From Corallochytrium limacisporum (taxonomy: Eukaryota > Opisthokonta): a stretch of DNA of 64,000 nucleotides. How positions within the stretch are numbered: the stretch's first letter is position 1; each line of letters begins with the position of its first letter. Below, piece by piece: positions 10,701 through 20,194 of this stretch. Under the pieces are notes generated by a model. It was not told the DNA's origin and did not search any database. It saw nothing but the letters and a program-made list of their open reading frames with translations. The position numbers were made by a program, and so were the translations under genes. Location of the stretch: the NCBI GenBank assembly GCA_002811645.1, contig PDIP01000122.1, positions 53,920 to 117,919 on the forward strand, written 5' to 3'.

Positions 10701-13700
10701 GTCCGGTCCCTTGCGTTCGAGGTGTTGAGTGGACTGCAGCATCTCCACTAAAATGGACGCTTCCTGAGGGATGTGCAAGTACTTGTTGTCTTTATCCCAG
10801 ACGCGGAAGATGGACACAAAGCGACGGAACTCCTCTCCAAGTGGTAGGGTTTCTTCCCGGGGAACATAGGGAATGATACCGTCCTTAGGGATCTGAAGCG
10901 GTCCAAACTTCTTCATCAACTCTTGTCGGGATGGCAAGTTTAACTGGTGCTTCAGCATGTTTGGACCAGCACAACACTTGGCTAAGAGCTTCCGATCAAA
11001 TAGCAGGGACTCGTTCAGACGGTCCTCTCTTTCTGCATATTTTGGATTGCGCACAATCAGGTTGGTTATTGACGAATTCCGACGCATGCACATGGGCACA
11101 AATTTCTCAGCCCGGGATTGCTGCTCCGTAAGCTCCTCCAGGCTGGTCTGCGTCTGGTACGTATTCAGAGAACTATCATCGGAATCCGATTCCACGTCGC
11201 CGTAGCCACAAGAGAAGGACATGAACTTGTGGATGTGATCGAGGGATTTGCGCGCGACCGCGGGATTCACGCCGATGCGATGGCACAAACTCATTAAAGA
11301 CGCAGGGTCTTCTTTCACGATCTGACGGATGAGCGCTACATCACTCTCTGGACTGCCGATGGTGATTGGAAGCATTTCCTCATTGTCCTTGTAGGCAATC
11401 TCGATGATCAGCTCACACAGCAAAGCAATGCCGCGGATCTTGTCAGGGTGGGCAAATTCTTGGGCAATCCTTTGCATTTGCAGAGTATCTACAGGGAAAT
11501 CCTTGGGTATGGAAATGGCTTTGCTCAGTAACTTCTTGTAGAAGTTAACGAGCCCAGGGTGGTTCAGGGCTTCTTCCACAGTCCGCATGACCCGCACCGT
11601 ACCAACCAGGAACGCCTCAATGGTAGCCAGCGCAACATCGTTCGCGCGTTCTGCACGGAAACTGTGGGTGAAGTATGACGCCAGCAGCGGAAGAATCTCC
11701 GAGTCAAACTCTTCCCAGTTCGTAGCCAAAAAGTAGAATCGCTCCAAGCACTCTGGCGCATCGGGACCCTTCTCGTCCAGTAGCGCAGTCATGTCCGTAA
11801 AGGCCTCAGCAAATTGACCACCTTCCCCGTTTATGCCACTAACCAGGCGCCAGAACTTGGGGTTCTCTTGCAGATCAGCAAGACCCGTGTCGTCCGCATC
11901 AACCGCAGATTCCAGGAACGCCCAGCGCATGAGTTGGAAGTATGGAATCTTACACTCCGGAGGAATCTCCGGGTGGCAGAGCACGTCAAGTACATCCTCC
12001 AATTCGACAAGGCCGGTCACCACGGACTCGATGAACCGGTTCTCCCCCTTAGCGCAGGTAGCCAGTAACCCGACGGCAGCAAGGTGGAATTTGAGCTTCC
12101 TGAGCTCGCGCGCTTCATGAGTGGCGCCCTCGGTCTTGCGCAGTTGGGTCTCGCTCGTGAATGCCTCACCGTAGAGTTCCTGGAAGTCTTCGACTGCGTC
12201 AGAGCCAGCTTCCGAGGAAGCACTGGAATGAGTCGAGTCCTGGCGGGAGGACATCGTCGGGCGCGTCATCATACCCAGCATGGTCTTGCGGCCAGAGGCA
12301 CTGCTGTCGACGCGCAGGCTTGAGATGCCACCGGACCGAATGGAAGAAAACCGGCCCTCTCCAAGCATGGGCGACTCCGGGGACTCCTCTGGAGCTGGTG
12401 TGAAAGGGGTTTCGTTTGGATTCGCCTCTGATGTGTGGAGCAAGAGGTTCATCCGTGTCTTGGTGTACTCCTTCTTGAAGAGGTTGAAAATATCATGTCT
12501 ACGCCGTAACATGTTCTTCACAATCGAGTACTGGTTTCGCCGGATGTGGATCCTGCCATTTGCATTGGCCACCATACGCAGCACATTGAGATAGCCAAAG
12601 TAGTGCGTGTCTGCCGCCTTGTCTACAATCATACCAATAACGTGGTCGGAAACGGTGAGACAGAGCTCCAGATTGCCAGCAAATAGCACGCTGATCGCAT
12701 CCGACAACTCAGGGTTCATTCCTTGCAGATGTATGACCCATTCCAGTCGCTTAAACAATTGGCGCTGGATACCGTCGTCTAGGGCACTGATAGCGCTCAA
12801 CAAGCGGAGTGAGGCTTTTGCAAATTGCAGCTGTGATTTGTATACGGAGAGCAGTGTCAAGTCAATGGGTCGGTTGATCAGTGCGGCTAGGTCAAAGATC
12901 ACTCCATTCGACCTCACAATATTTTTGGCCACCTCACGATCACAATACATGAAATCATGCTCCTCGTATTCGGTCGGAGTGTCCACAAACAGATGCTCCA
13001 GTGTACCGACATATTTGTGTAGCTCCTGTTCATCTTCCTCAGTGAGCTTCGAGTTGAGTGCGCGTTTCACCAGTGGAATGTTTTTCCGAATATACCGCTG
13101 TAAGGATATGGCTGTTGGATCCAACAGACACATTAGGTACTCATCCCCTTGGGTCAGTACGCTCTCAATCTGGAAATTCTGAGCATAGAGCAACTTCAGC
13201 ACCTCAGTTTTCACATTGGCTTTCTTGTAGCGACCGATGCGGAAGAGATTTTGAAGGATCTCGTCTTCTTCCTCCACAAACTCGGCAAAGCGCAGTAGCT
13301 GACTGAGGATGGCGTTCAGGTCGTCCGCCATCTTACAACACCGAAGCGCTTCTGTACGTTTCCGTTGATCCGCGTCATCACAGAGGATGATCCCCGAGTT
13401 GTCCTTGATGACAGCGTACATTTTTGTGAATTCTTCGATGACACCATGGAAGTACATCCACTCCTCACTGTCTTCTTCATGCGATGCGGAGGGCAGCTCG
13501 ATTGTTTCACAAACATGGAAGTATGCCATCAAGAACAGGTCCATCTGCGCCCGAGCCCGCAACTCAAACATGGCCTTCGCGACATTCATCGCGGTCAGGC
13601 GCATATCAATGACCTCTGAATTGCCCGGATATTCTGGGTTGAACTGTTCAATGGCGGACCATTCATGTAGCAGCTCGTGATCGGTCACGTCCTTGCTGGG

Positions 13701-16700
13701 ACGATCATGACTGGAATTTAGAATCCGACTCACGGGTGTGATGAGCCGCTTCATGTCCCTCATCTCGCACACCACACCGAAGCTAATCAGTTGATGGAGC
13801 AGGGACAGAACGCTGTGCATAAAACGATTCGCGTCATTCTCATTTACGACAACACCGGCACCACGATCCACGAGGTAACTAGTGATCCATTCCCGCAAAT
13901 CGATGTACAATTCCTCGTTAGCCACCTCACGGCCATGGTCGGTACCCGGAAGCAAAGACGGCGCGGCCAGGACGGCGGAGTTCCAGTCCTCCTTCATCTT
14001 CTTGGCCTTGTCCTCAAGCTCTGATACAACAAAGCAGTTGGACCGCTCAGTCAATACGTTGGTGTTGGGAGAGACATTCACGAAAGCATGCTGCAACAAG
14101 TTCACATATGCCGTACGAAGAGCATAGGGAGCATCTTCATCAGTAACACAAAGGAACGCATCAAACCAAGGTGCGTAGTTGAGGTCCTGAGTGATTGTCT
14201 CAATGGCAAAGTGATTTCGAGACGCACACAGATTGGCAAACAGACGGACAGTCTCGACATGGTACCTGAAGATGCGAGGGTGTTTGTCGTGAACGTAGGT
14301 CATGAATTTGCCAAAGGAACAGGACTCAGTCTTGAATGATGGCGAATCCTCATCGCCGTCCAGAAGCTTCCTGATCGATTTCGGCAAATGAGTAACAAAA
14401 TTATCCTTGTGGGTGATGACCAAGGGATCCGCACGCTGATTGATCAAGAGATGCGAGACGATAGCCTCCTGATTCCGCTCAATCGCAAGGCCATTGCACA
14501 GACACAGCCTGCCCAAGAAGTCAATGCTGTGGGGGTTGCAGTGCTCAGTTACGTCATCAACAAAGTACGAAATGATCTTATCGTCAATCCTATCGAGAAT
14601 TCCTCGGTTATTATCAACGATCTTGCCCATCAATTCGCCAGCACCGATATCCAGAGGCACTAGCCTCTTGAAGAATCCCAAATGCCGCGCCAGGTACATT
14701 TTGCTCTTGTTGCTAGATTCGATCGTTTTGCTCAGGGTTGCCACTGCTCGGGCTGCCAATTGGCGTACCACGGCGTTCTCTGCCTTTTCGAATTCCTTGG
14801 GATCTGGTGACTCCTTAAAGAAGGCCCGCAGAATTTTCACCAACAGATCCAGCAGATGCACATGGCGCATGATCTTCTGACGATGCCGACGCTTGGCCTT
14901 CAGGCTGTTGGTAAATTCGACGATAACATCGAATAGCCGGATCATTGAATAGGCCTCTTTCGTACACATGCATTTGTTATGCTTCCGATTGCTGAGGAAG
15001 TGCTTTATGGGCGGCGCTGCACTCATTAAGTAGGTGTTGTCCAACACCAACTCCCGATCAACAGAGTCCAGAATAAAGGCATCCAAGTAATTCTGGCTCT
15101 CTGTGGACTGCAGCTCCTTGAGCTCCGCGTGGTCCCAATCCAGGAAGGTCATATCCGTGTCTGCCAAATTCCGTTTCATGTTCTTTATCGCATCACTGCT
15201 GTGACGCGGACGGTGCTTGGAATAGTTCCGGGACGACCCATGCAACCAACGATCCGTATGAATGTGTCGGATGCGCACGACGTGGTTTGTGCCAATTCCG
15301 GACGCGGATGCATCGGGATCCAGTGAGATAGGATGCAACTGGAACTGTGTTGTCTCGTCTGGATTCGGACTCAGTCGGGGCTTCGAATTCGCGCTTACGC
15401 TGAGGTACAGTCGAGACGGGAAATGGCGCAGGCGGACCGCATCACTCCAGCTGAGACGCTTCGCGGATGTGGTCGCGGACACAATTTCCAGTTGCCAGAA
15501 AACGGACGCGCCCCTCGGTTGCTTGTGAGCCACGGTTGGATCGCGCTGCGACTGGCAGCGGAGGTGAACGTTGGTATGTGGCTTGATACTGTGCGCGTCT
15601 GCATCCGCACATACATATGCCTCTCGTTCTTTATGGAAGATTCGTATTACGTCACCCGATCGCAACGTCAGACTGGAGTCTCCATTGTAAAAGAAATGCG
15701 ATTCCAACTGCATGGCCCACTTTCGACGATCAATGATCTCGGAACCGCTCTGCAGTGCGCGCAAGGCGGAGCCTTGATGCTCAGTCATAAAGAAGTACGG
15801 AGCAATGCGGAAGGGCTGCGCCTCGGACGCGAGATCGATCTCCAAACCATTAGAAAAGTCCTCAAAGGTCGACCAAGACGTATGAATGTACGAGCCGGGA
15901 ACGCGTACGCTCTCCAGTACAACCTGATCCCCCGCGCGGACGTTTTCACCCTCCGACCGTAACTTGTAGCGAGGCATGATCCGGAACCGTGTGCTAAGGT
16001 TGTTCTTGTCCGTAAGACCAATGAGCATGGCCTCGTTGTTGAAGTGAGCCGTCTCATCTGCGGCCACGTAGAGGTAGCTACCCGAGTTCATGTGCTTCAA
16101 CTCCACAACATCGCCGTAGACAACCGCCTTACCACTCAACCGTGCTTGCTCGAGGATATTGGCCTGATCCTCATCCTCTGACGCCTTCTGAGCCTGCCTC
16201 AACTTACGATCACGGTAGGTAATGGTCTTCAGCTTTGCCTTGGTGGTCTCCATCTTGATTTTGTTCGCATCTTTCTTCATTGCAAAGTCTTCTACCGCAT
16301 TATGCAGCGCCTGTGCCGCTGTGTACTTATTCGGTACCTGCACCTGGAAAACACAGCTGCGGAAGTCTGTTAGCACCGGTGACTTGCGCCCGTACTCTCC
16401 TCGCTGCAGCGTTACACGAGGCACAACCAGACTCTCGATGCAAACATAGCCGGACTGCATGTCATCGAAGAGAGTAATGTACGACCCAAAAGTCAGCGGC
16501 GTGAATTCGTCGTGGGTATCATCTGGGCCTGATGTCCCAAGCCAGTGTCCATCGAGGACTGACGGGCGGCTAGACGGCGTGTCCATCTCGCTTTCAATCG
16601 AAGGCCGCTCTTTGCGACCCTCCCTCATAATTTCGACTTCCCGGGCTGCTGGTTTGGTTAGAGAAACCTTCGTGGTGCTGGGCACGACGATTTCCTCGGC

Positions 16701-17045
16701 CTCGTTCACTGAAGGGCGCCTCGCACCGGTGCTTTCGTTGCTTTTGCGGGGCTGCAGGAACGTCACTGGGGGAGGACTCTCCCTGGGTGACTCTATCTTG
16801 CGAATGTATCCCTTGGTCGACTTGTGAACAGCTGGACCGAAGCTATCTTCGTGAACCAGTCTTGCACCAGACGGTGACACCCTTTGGGGCGATCTGTTCG
16901 GCCCATCGTTGGCTGAGTGTCCGTTGGCACCATTTGTCTTGTCTTCTAAGGAATCAGATGACTCGTAGCCAACATCAGTACCGGGGTACTGCGAATCTGT
17001 CGCTTCGTCCAAAGCGATGTCCTTGGGAATTTCTTCCGTCGACAT
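7788..17045 (-). CDS. Inositol 1,4,5-trisphosphate receptor-type calcium channel
   Basis: Very large intracellular Ca2+-release channel, 3,085 residues in one uninterrupted frame (animal IP3Rs are about 2,700). The ATG at 17045 gives MSTEEIPKD. Order: a Ser-rich N-terminal extension of about 180 residues; a beta-trefoil suppressor region; MIR repeats (about 300-650); RIH domains; the RIH-associated domain; then six membrane segments. The selectivity filter GGGLGE is at 2917-2922, before the last helix. The cytosolic tail keeps the IP3R zinc site, with Cys2981, Cys2984, His3001 and His3006, followed by EHNMWGYL. The zinc-linker and tail are IP3R-type, not ryanodine-type. A His-rich insertion lies at about 2249-2312. 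Some residues that bind IP3 in animals appear changed. Likely an ER or acidic-store membrane channel. Confidence 0.95.
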   Translation of the reverse strand: MSTEEIPKDIALDEATDSQYPGTDVGYESSDSLEDKTNGANGHSANDGPNRSPQRVSPSGARLVHEDSFGPAVHKSTKGYIRKIESPRESPPPVTFLQPRKSNESTGARRPSVNEAEEIVVPSTTKVSLTKPAAREVEIMREGRKERPSIESEMDTPSSRPSVLDGHWLGTSGPDDTHDEFTPLTFGSYITLFDDMQSGYVCIESLVVPRVTLQRGEYGRKSPVLTDFRSCVFQVQVPNKYTAAQALHNAVEDFAMKKDANKIKMETTKAKLKTITYRDRKLRQAQKASEDEDQANILEQARLSGKAVVYGDVVELKHMNSGSYLYVAADETAHFNNEAMLIGLTDKNNLSTRFRIMPRYKLRSEGENVRAGDQVVLESVRVPGSYIHTSWSTFEDFSNGLEIDLASEAQPFRIAPYFFMTEHQGSALRALQSGSEIIDRRKWAMQLESHFFYNGDSSLTLRSGDVIRIFHKEREAYVCADADAHSIKPHTNVHLRCQSQRDPTVAHKQPRGASVFWQLEIVSATTSAKRLSWSDAVRLRHFPSRLYLSVSANSKPRLSPNPDETTQFQLHPISLDPDASASGIGTNHVVRIRHIHTDRWLHGSSRNYSKHRPRHSSDAIKNMKRNLADTDMTFLDWDHAELKELQSTESQNYLDAFILDSVDRELVLDNTYLMSAAPPIKHFLSNRKHNKCMCTKEAYSMIRLFDVIVEFTNSLKAKRRHRQKIMRHVHLLDLLVKILRAFFKESPDPKEFEKAENAVVRQLAARAVATLSKTIESSNKSKMYLARHLGFFKRLVPLDIGAGELMGKIVDNNRGILDRIDDKIISYFVDDVTEHCNPHSIDFLGRLCLCNGLAIERNQEAIVSHLLINQRADPLVITHKDNFVTHLPKSIRKLLDGDEDSPSFKTESCSFGKFMTYVHDKHPRIFRYHVETVRLFANLCASRNHFAIETITQDLNYAPWFDAFLCVTDEDAPYALRTAYVNLLQHAFVNVSPNTNVLTERSNCFVVSELEDKAKKMKEDWNSAVLAAPSLLPGTDHGREVANEELYIDLREWITSYLVDRGAGVVVNENDANRFMHSVLSLLHQLISFGVVCEMRDMKRLITPVSRILNSSHDRPSKDVTDHELLHEWSAIEQFNPEYPGNSEVIDMRLTAMNVAKAMFELRARAQMDLFLMAYFHVCETIELPSASHEEDSEEWMYFHGVIEEFTKMYAVIKDNSGIILCDDADQRKRTEALRCCKMADDLNAILSQLLRFAEFVEEEDEILQNLFRIGRYKKANVKTEVLKLLYAQNFQIESVLTQGDEYLMCLLDPTAISLQRYIRKNIPLVKRALNSKLTEEDEQELHKYVGTLEHLFVDTPTEYEEHDFMYCDREVAKNIVRSNGVIFDLAALINRPIDLTLLSVYKSQLQFAKASLRLLSAISALDDGIQRQLFKRLEWVIHLQGMNPELSDAISVLFAGNLELCLTVSDHVIGMIVDKAADTHYFGYLNVLRMVANANGRIHIRRNQYSIVKNMLRRRHDIFNLFKKEYTKTRMNLLLHTSEANPNETPFTPAPEESPESPMLGEGRFSSIRSGGISSLRVDSSASGRKTMLGMMTRPTMSSRQDSTHSSASSEAGSDAVEDFQELYGEAFTSETQLRKTEGATHEARELRKLKFHLAAVGLLATCAKGENRFIESVVTGLVELEDVLDVLCHPEIPPECKIPYFQLMRWAFLESAVDADDTGLADLQENPKFWRLVSGINGEGGQFAEAFTDMTALLDEKGPDAPECLERFYFLATNWEEFDSEILPLLASYFTHSFRAERANDVALATIEAFLVGTVRVMRTVEEALNHPGLVNFYKKLLSKAISIPKDFPVDTLQMQRIAQEFAHPDKIRGIALLCELIIEIAYKDNEEMLPITIGSPESDVALIRQIVKEDPASLMSLCHRIGVNPAVARKSLDHIHKFMSFSCGYGDVESDSDDSSLNTYQTQTSLEELTEQQSRAEKFVPMCMRRNSSITNLIVRNPKYAEREDRLNESLLFDRKLLAKCCAGPNMLKHQLNLPSRQELMKKFGPLQIPKDGIIPYVPREETLPLGEEFRRFVSIFRVWDKDNKYLHIPQEASILVEMLQSTQHLERKGPDSEKESKVALRCLHVIRALIHNELAATRAFKDPDHRGELWATVERVQNDLVTLQVPKMLIKHTRFRPTDESFEATLTLLALLEGGNRTVQEALLHEWHMSRVEPFFEDTKDALMRTKKLIRDHRMLEAIQHQLDCNQSHDPFPVNHTHTHGVGHLNLHDRQISRAQQIEDLLQIHRTVHHSSNKNHKHIHIVRHTDHDSLCGTDAGEARPASEGEIELYMKDRITLRIIQLLCEGHFEGLQDYLRTQADNFKNINLVVIIVSYVTEHSDEINTWTYALLTQAFETLIEFCQGNEENQITVFDAKILDPILQIIARPLDPVQLDVETLMAEARIKHSCAKLLLSMVESNTTASRRLAQDLSLLLPLKLVFRAMAMFKDAADTIEDQDKALKKSFIEMGFSLYVLQLRIRELGATYALEIDDGHHHNEFDEIDHDDEDSEHASKLRKDMRALTPQIRNKLVDCGLIKPSKNLNKELKPMKPMSKEEVNAESESTAEGQSQKHVHKTARNTLSHYQDVIRFFEKRSASVEIIIDDTLQVIHFLAIRSNLLTGRMKDELLWSVDRSSPSDKIRDFVLKSKEVENDMLYLEFLQGNKFTRFFVGHVNAWGRSMTLVSFLINLIFLCTWQAPEDMFDPRPITPDWYHPVVFALGIPHLILCIFIEIEYVLSRRRFRMWYRARMDAMRSFELKTMFLEGVLELLTDFGFMYHFSCVVLSLMGLVVNPAFYCWHLTHIVHNNDLLRRVIQAVTKNGRSLLLVAFLTIVVTYMYSVWMFSVFRSIIDYTSGMRCATLGECFVSSISYGVRSGGGLGEQLYPPSDQGIDTMRVVFDLSFFVIVSVIGLNIVFGIIVDTFQELRDEKWRVQEDMEGRCFVCSIRSYEFERQARGFEYHVKKEHNMWGYLLLFIHIKDKDPQEYTAHESYVAESLESGIEERLFPINRALSIPEQAEDHDQRLEHLERILTHITSPTIVRPAQ

Positions 17046-19556
17046 ATTCAATCAGATTTGGTAGTGCTGTGCTCTACATAGCCAGAACGAACTTGTGGCC
17101 TTGACTGAAACCACTGGGATCTGTTCCCGAAGTGTTATTGTGATCTATTGTCCTATCCCGGTATGTAGGATAGGGTGTTTGGATGTGTTAGAGAAATAAC
17201 CGTCAACAGTCTGATGGTTGTCGGCCAGCTCTTTCCTACCTGTTTCTGATGAACCGCACATACGGCGAGTACTCTCACCTTTAGCGAATGTGGTCGACAA
17301 CAGCGGTTCTGCTTTCTCTTGAAGACGGACTGATAGGAGAAGGAGCAAGGTAGCGCATCTGGTACAAAAGCAATTAGAAGTTGACGCCAGTGCTAACCAT
17401 TTCCTCAGGACACAACCACACACAATCCAAGAAGGTCAACAGCCTCACAACACTGAAAGCCCACCCAAGCGACGGACGAAATCCAAGACGGGCTGGGCTG
17501 ACCGGACGCACGTACCACAGGCAAAGACGAGGGAGGGCCAAAGGAGCGCAAACCACCCTCCAGGGCAAGCACACACACACACCGATACAAATCCCCGGAA
17601 AACCCAAATGAAAAACAGGTGGACACGATATTTTTCGTTTACGCTTGCGAAATTCGTTGGGGGGACCCCGCACCTGTCGAAATCATTGCACAGCAGCAGG
17701 CACATATCACTTGCTTTACACAATGTTCTAAAACACACAAAAGACCCACAAATATTAAACACGTTCTGGTACACTCTTTCCGAATAAAGAATAGGTCCTC
17801 TGTACGCGTAGGTGTGGGATGTGCGCCGATAGGGGATGGGCGGCACAGCCCCGTCCCGGAAGACAAGAGGGATTACGGTACATGAGCAATAGCCGGCGGG
17901 TGGGACCCTGCGAGTCGGACACGGAGAGGAATTGGAAAACGGGACCAGAGTGGGAAGGTCAGACGAGCCAAGGGAGGGGGAGGTGAGGAGGGGGGAACGG
18001 GATCTATGGGGGGCTTACANNNNNNNNNNNNNNNNNNNNNNNNNNNNNNNNNNNNNNNNNNNNNNNNNNNNNNNNNNNNNNNNNNNNNNNNNNNNNNNNN
18101 NNNNNNNNNNNNNNNNNNNNNNNNNNNNNNNNNNNNNNNNNNNNNNNNNNNNNNNNNNNNNNNNNNNNNNNNNNNNNNNNNNNNNNNNNNNNNNNNNNNN
18201 NNNNNNNNNNNNNNNNNNNNNNNNNNNNNNNNNNNNNNNNNNNNNNNNNNNNNNNNNNNNNNNNNNNNNNNNNNNNNNNNNNNNNNNNNNNNNNNNNNNN
18301 NNNNNNNNNNNNNNNNNNNNNNNNNNNNNNNNNNNNNNNNNNNNNNNNNNNNNNNNNNNNNNNNNNNNNNNNNNNNNNNNNNNNNNNNNNNNNNNNNNNN
18401 NNNNNNNNNNNNNNNNNNNNNNNNNNNNNNNNNNNNNNNNNNNNNNNNNNNNNNNNNNNNNNNNNNNNNNNNNNNNNNNNNNNNNNNNNNNNNNNNNNNN
18501 NNNNNNNNNNNNNNNNNNNNNNNNNNNNNNNNNNNNNNNNNNNNNNNNNNNNNNNNNNNNNNNNNNNNNNNNNNNNNNNNNNNNNNNNNNNNNNNNNNNN
18601 NNNNNNNNNNNNNNNNNNNNNNNNNNNNNNNNNNNNNNNNNNNNNNNNNNNNNNNNNNNNNNNNNNNNNNNNNNNNNNNNNNNNNNNNNNNNNNNNNNNN
18701 NNNNNNNNNNNNNNNNNNNNNNNNNNNNNNNNNNNNNNNNNNNNNNNNNNNNNNNNNNNNNNNNNNNNNNNNNNNNNNNNNNNNNNNNNNNNNNNNNNNN
18801 NNNNNNNNNNNNNNNNNNNNNNNNNNNNNNNNNNNNNNNNNNNNNNNNNNNNNNNNNNNNNNNNNNNNNNNNNNNNNNNNNNNNNNNNNNNNNNNNNNNN
18901 NNNNNNNNNNNNNNNNNNNNNNNNNNNNNNNNNNNNNNNNNNNNNNNNNNNNNNNNNNNNNNNNNNNNNNNNNNNNNNNGGGGGGGGGTGGACGAACACG
19001 GTCCTCCCGTCCTCCCGGCTCTGTCCTCTCCTGCCACGGGAATTCTTTCCCCCAGCCCTGCGAACGAACACACCGGGGCATATTCGCCAAAGGGGCACAC
19101 ACTGCACAACTCAAAAAGCCACATCAGCCCCCAGAGCCCTTCAAAAACTGCCAAGAGCGCCTGGGGAGGGTCCGGGGAGGAAGGTGCCCTCCTGCTGAGA
19201 TCGGGGGTCTATTTTCAGAGGGTGGTCAGGTTTGGAACAACAGCGCAAAATGTTAGTCGCGGTGTTCAGATGGCGCGGGGCGGCTGAGGCTTGTGTGTAG
19301 GGAACGTGGTGTGAATGCGGTCCACTGGCCTGGATTGAACTGGCGAATCTTGTTCATGCTCTACGATGTAACGAACAATGGTTGACATTAAAGGTATACA
19401 ACGTCTTCAATTGGTGAGTGTATAACCATTGAATTTGTAGCATGGAGCAAACTAATGTGCTTTCGCTTTGGATTGTTACATCACTGCTGACAAGCAAACA
19501 TGGGCAGAGTGCAAGACCATTAGCCATATCAGTGAACATTTCTTACCAACGGAAAC
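17046..19556. other. Intergenic region with assembly gap
   Basis: About 2.5 kb between the divergent IP3 receptor and TRAPPC3 genes, interrupted by a gap at 18020-18979. The sequence on both sides of the gap is G/A- or G-rich with CA and G runs. No gene is supported. Long open frames that run through the gap consist mostly of unknown residues and are artefacts. The promoters of both flanking genes are presumably here. Confidence 0.6.
18020..18979. other. Assembly gap (960 N)
   Basis: A run of 960 undetermined bases. The first resolved bases after it are a run of nine G, which suggests the assembly broke at a homopolymer or G-rich structure. Confidence 0.99.
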
Positions 19557-20099
19557 ATGTCGAAAACAGCACCGCGTGGACAGGACGTCCCCCAGGTGAA
19601 TGCAGAGCTCTTTATTCTGACCTATGGTGCCCTGGTGGCCCAACTAGTGAAAGACTACGAAGACGTTAAGGAAGTCAACGAGCAATTGGAACTTATTGGA
19701 TACAAAATGGGCACACGGCTGGTGGAGGACTTTCTGAGTAGAACAAATTTTAACAAATGCTCTAATTTTCGGGATACAGCAGAGATCCTGAGTCGGCACG
19801 CCTTCAAAATGTTCCTGGGTGTAGAGGCACAGCACGGGAAATGGGCCAGCAACGACTCCGAGTTTTCGTTGATCCTTGAGGAGAATCCTCTGACAGAATT
19901 TGTGGAACTTCCGGAGGAATACAAGGGTTTGCTGTACTCTAATGTTCTAGCAGGAGTGGTTCGGGGGGCGCTGGAGATGGTCATGTGGAAGGTGGAGCTG
20001 AGCTTCGTTAGCGACGCACTGCGGGGAGACCCCAACACGGAACTCCGGATCAAGCTTGTACAGCGTTTGCACGACGATGTGCCACCTGGTGAGGACTGA
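19557..20099 (+). CDS. TRAPPC3: TRAPP complex subunit 3 (Bet3)
   Basis: Core subunit of the TRAPP tethering complex, which acts as a Rab1/Ypt1 exchange factor in ER-to-Golgi and intra-Golgi traffic. The 180-residue length is normal for Bet3. Conserved blocks are visible: [16 protein letters not shown] near residue 14, [13 protein letters not shown] in the middle, [18 protein letters not shown] with a preceding Cys in the position used for the buried acyl chain, then [17 protein letters not shown] and a C-terminal strand. The ATG is followed directly by a typical short N-terminus. Convergent with SPO11/Top6A, only 95 bp stop to stop. Confidence 0.96.
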   Translation: MSKTAPRGQDVPQVNAELFILTYGALVAQLVKDYEDVKEVNEQLELIGYKMGTRLVEDFLSRTNFNKCSNFRDTAEILSRHAFKMFLGVEAQHGKWASNDSEFSLILEENPLTEFVELPEEYKGLLYSNVLAGVVRGALEMVMWKVELSFVSDALRGDPNTELRIKLVQRLHDDVPPGED

Positions 20100-20194
20100 G
20101 CGCTTGTAAACCAAATGTATCGTAAGAGTGTCATAGTTGACTAGTATATAGAAAAAAATATGTCAGTAGGTGTTAGTGTACAGAGAAGTCAATT

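Noticed and set aside
9996-10751. 251-codon plus-strand frame inside the IP3 receptor
   Set aside because: It lies antisense to conserved receptor coding sequence and has no family features. It and other shadows in the receptor and myosin reflect the codon use of the real frame.
17873-19287. Several 370-450 codon frames across 17.9-19.3 kb
   Set aside because: They run through 960 unknown bases, and the resolved ends are low complexity. They are artefacts of the gap, as are those across 33263-33740.
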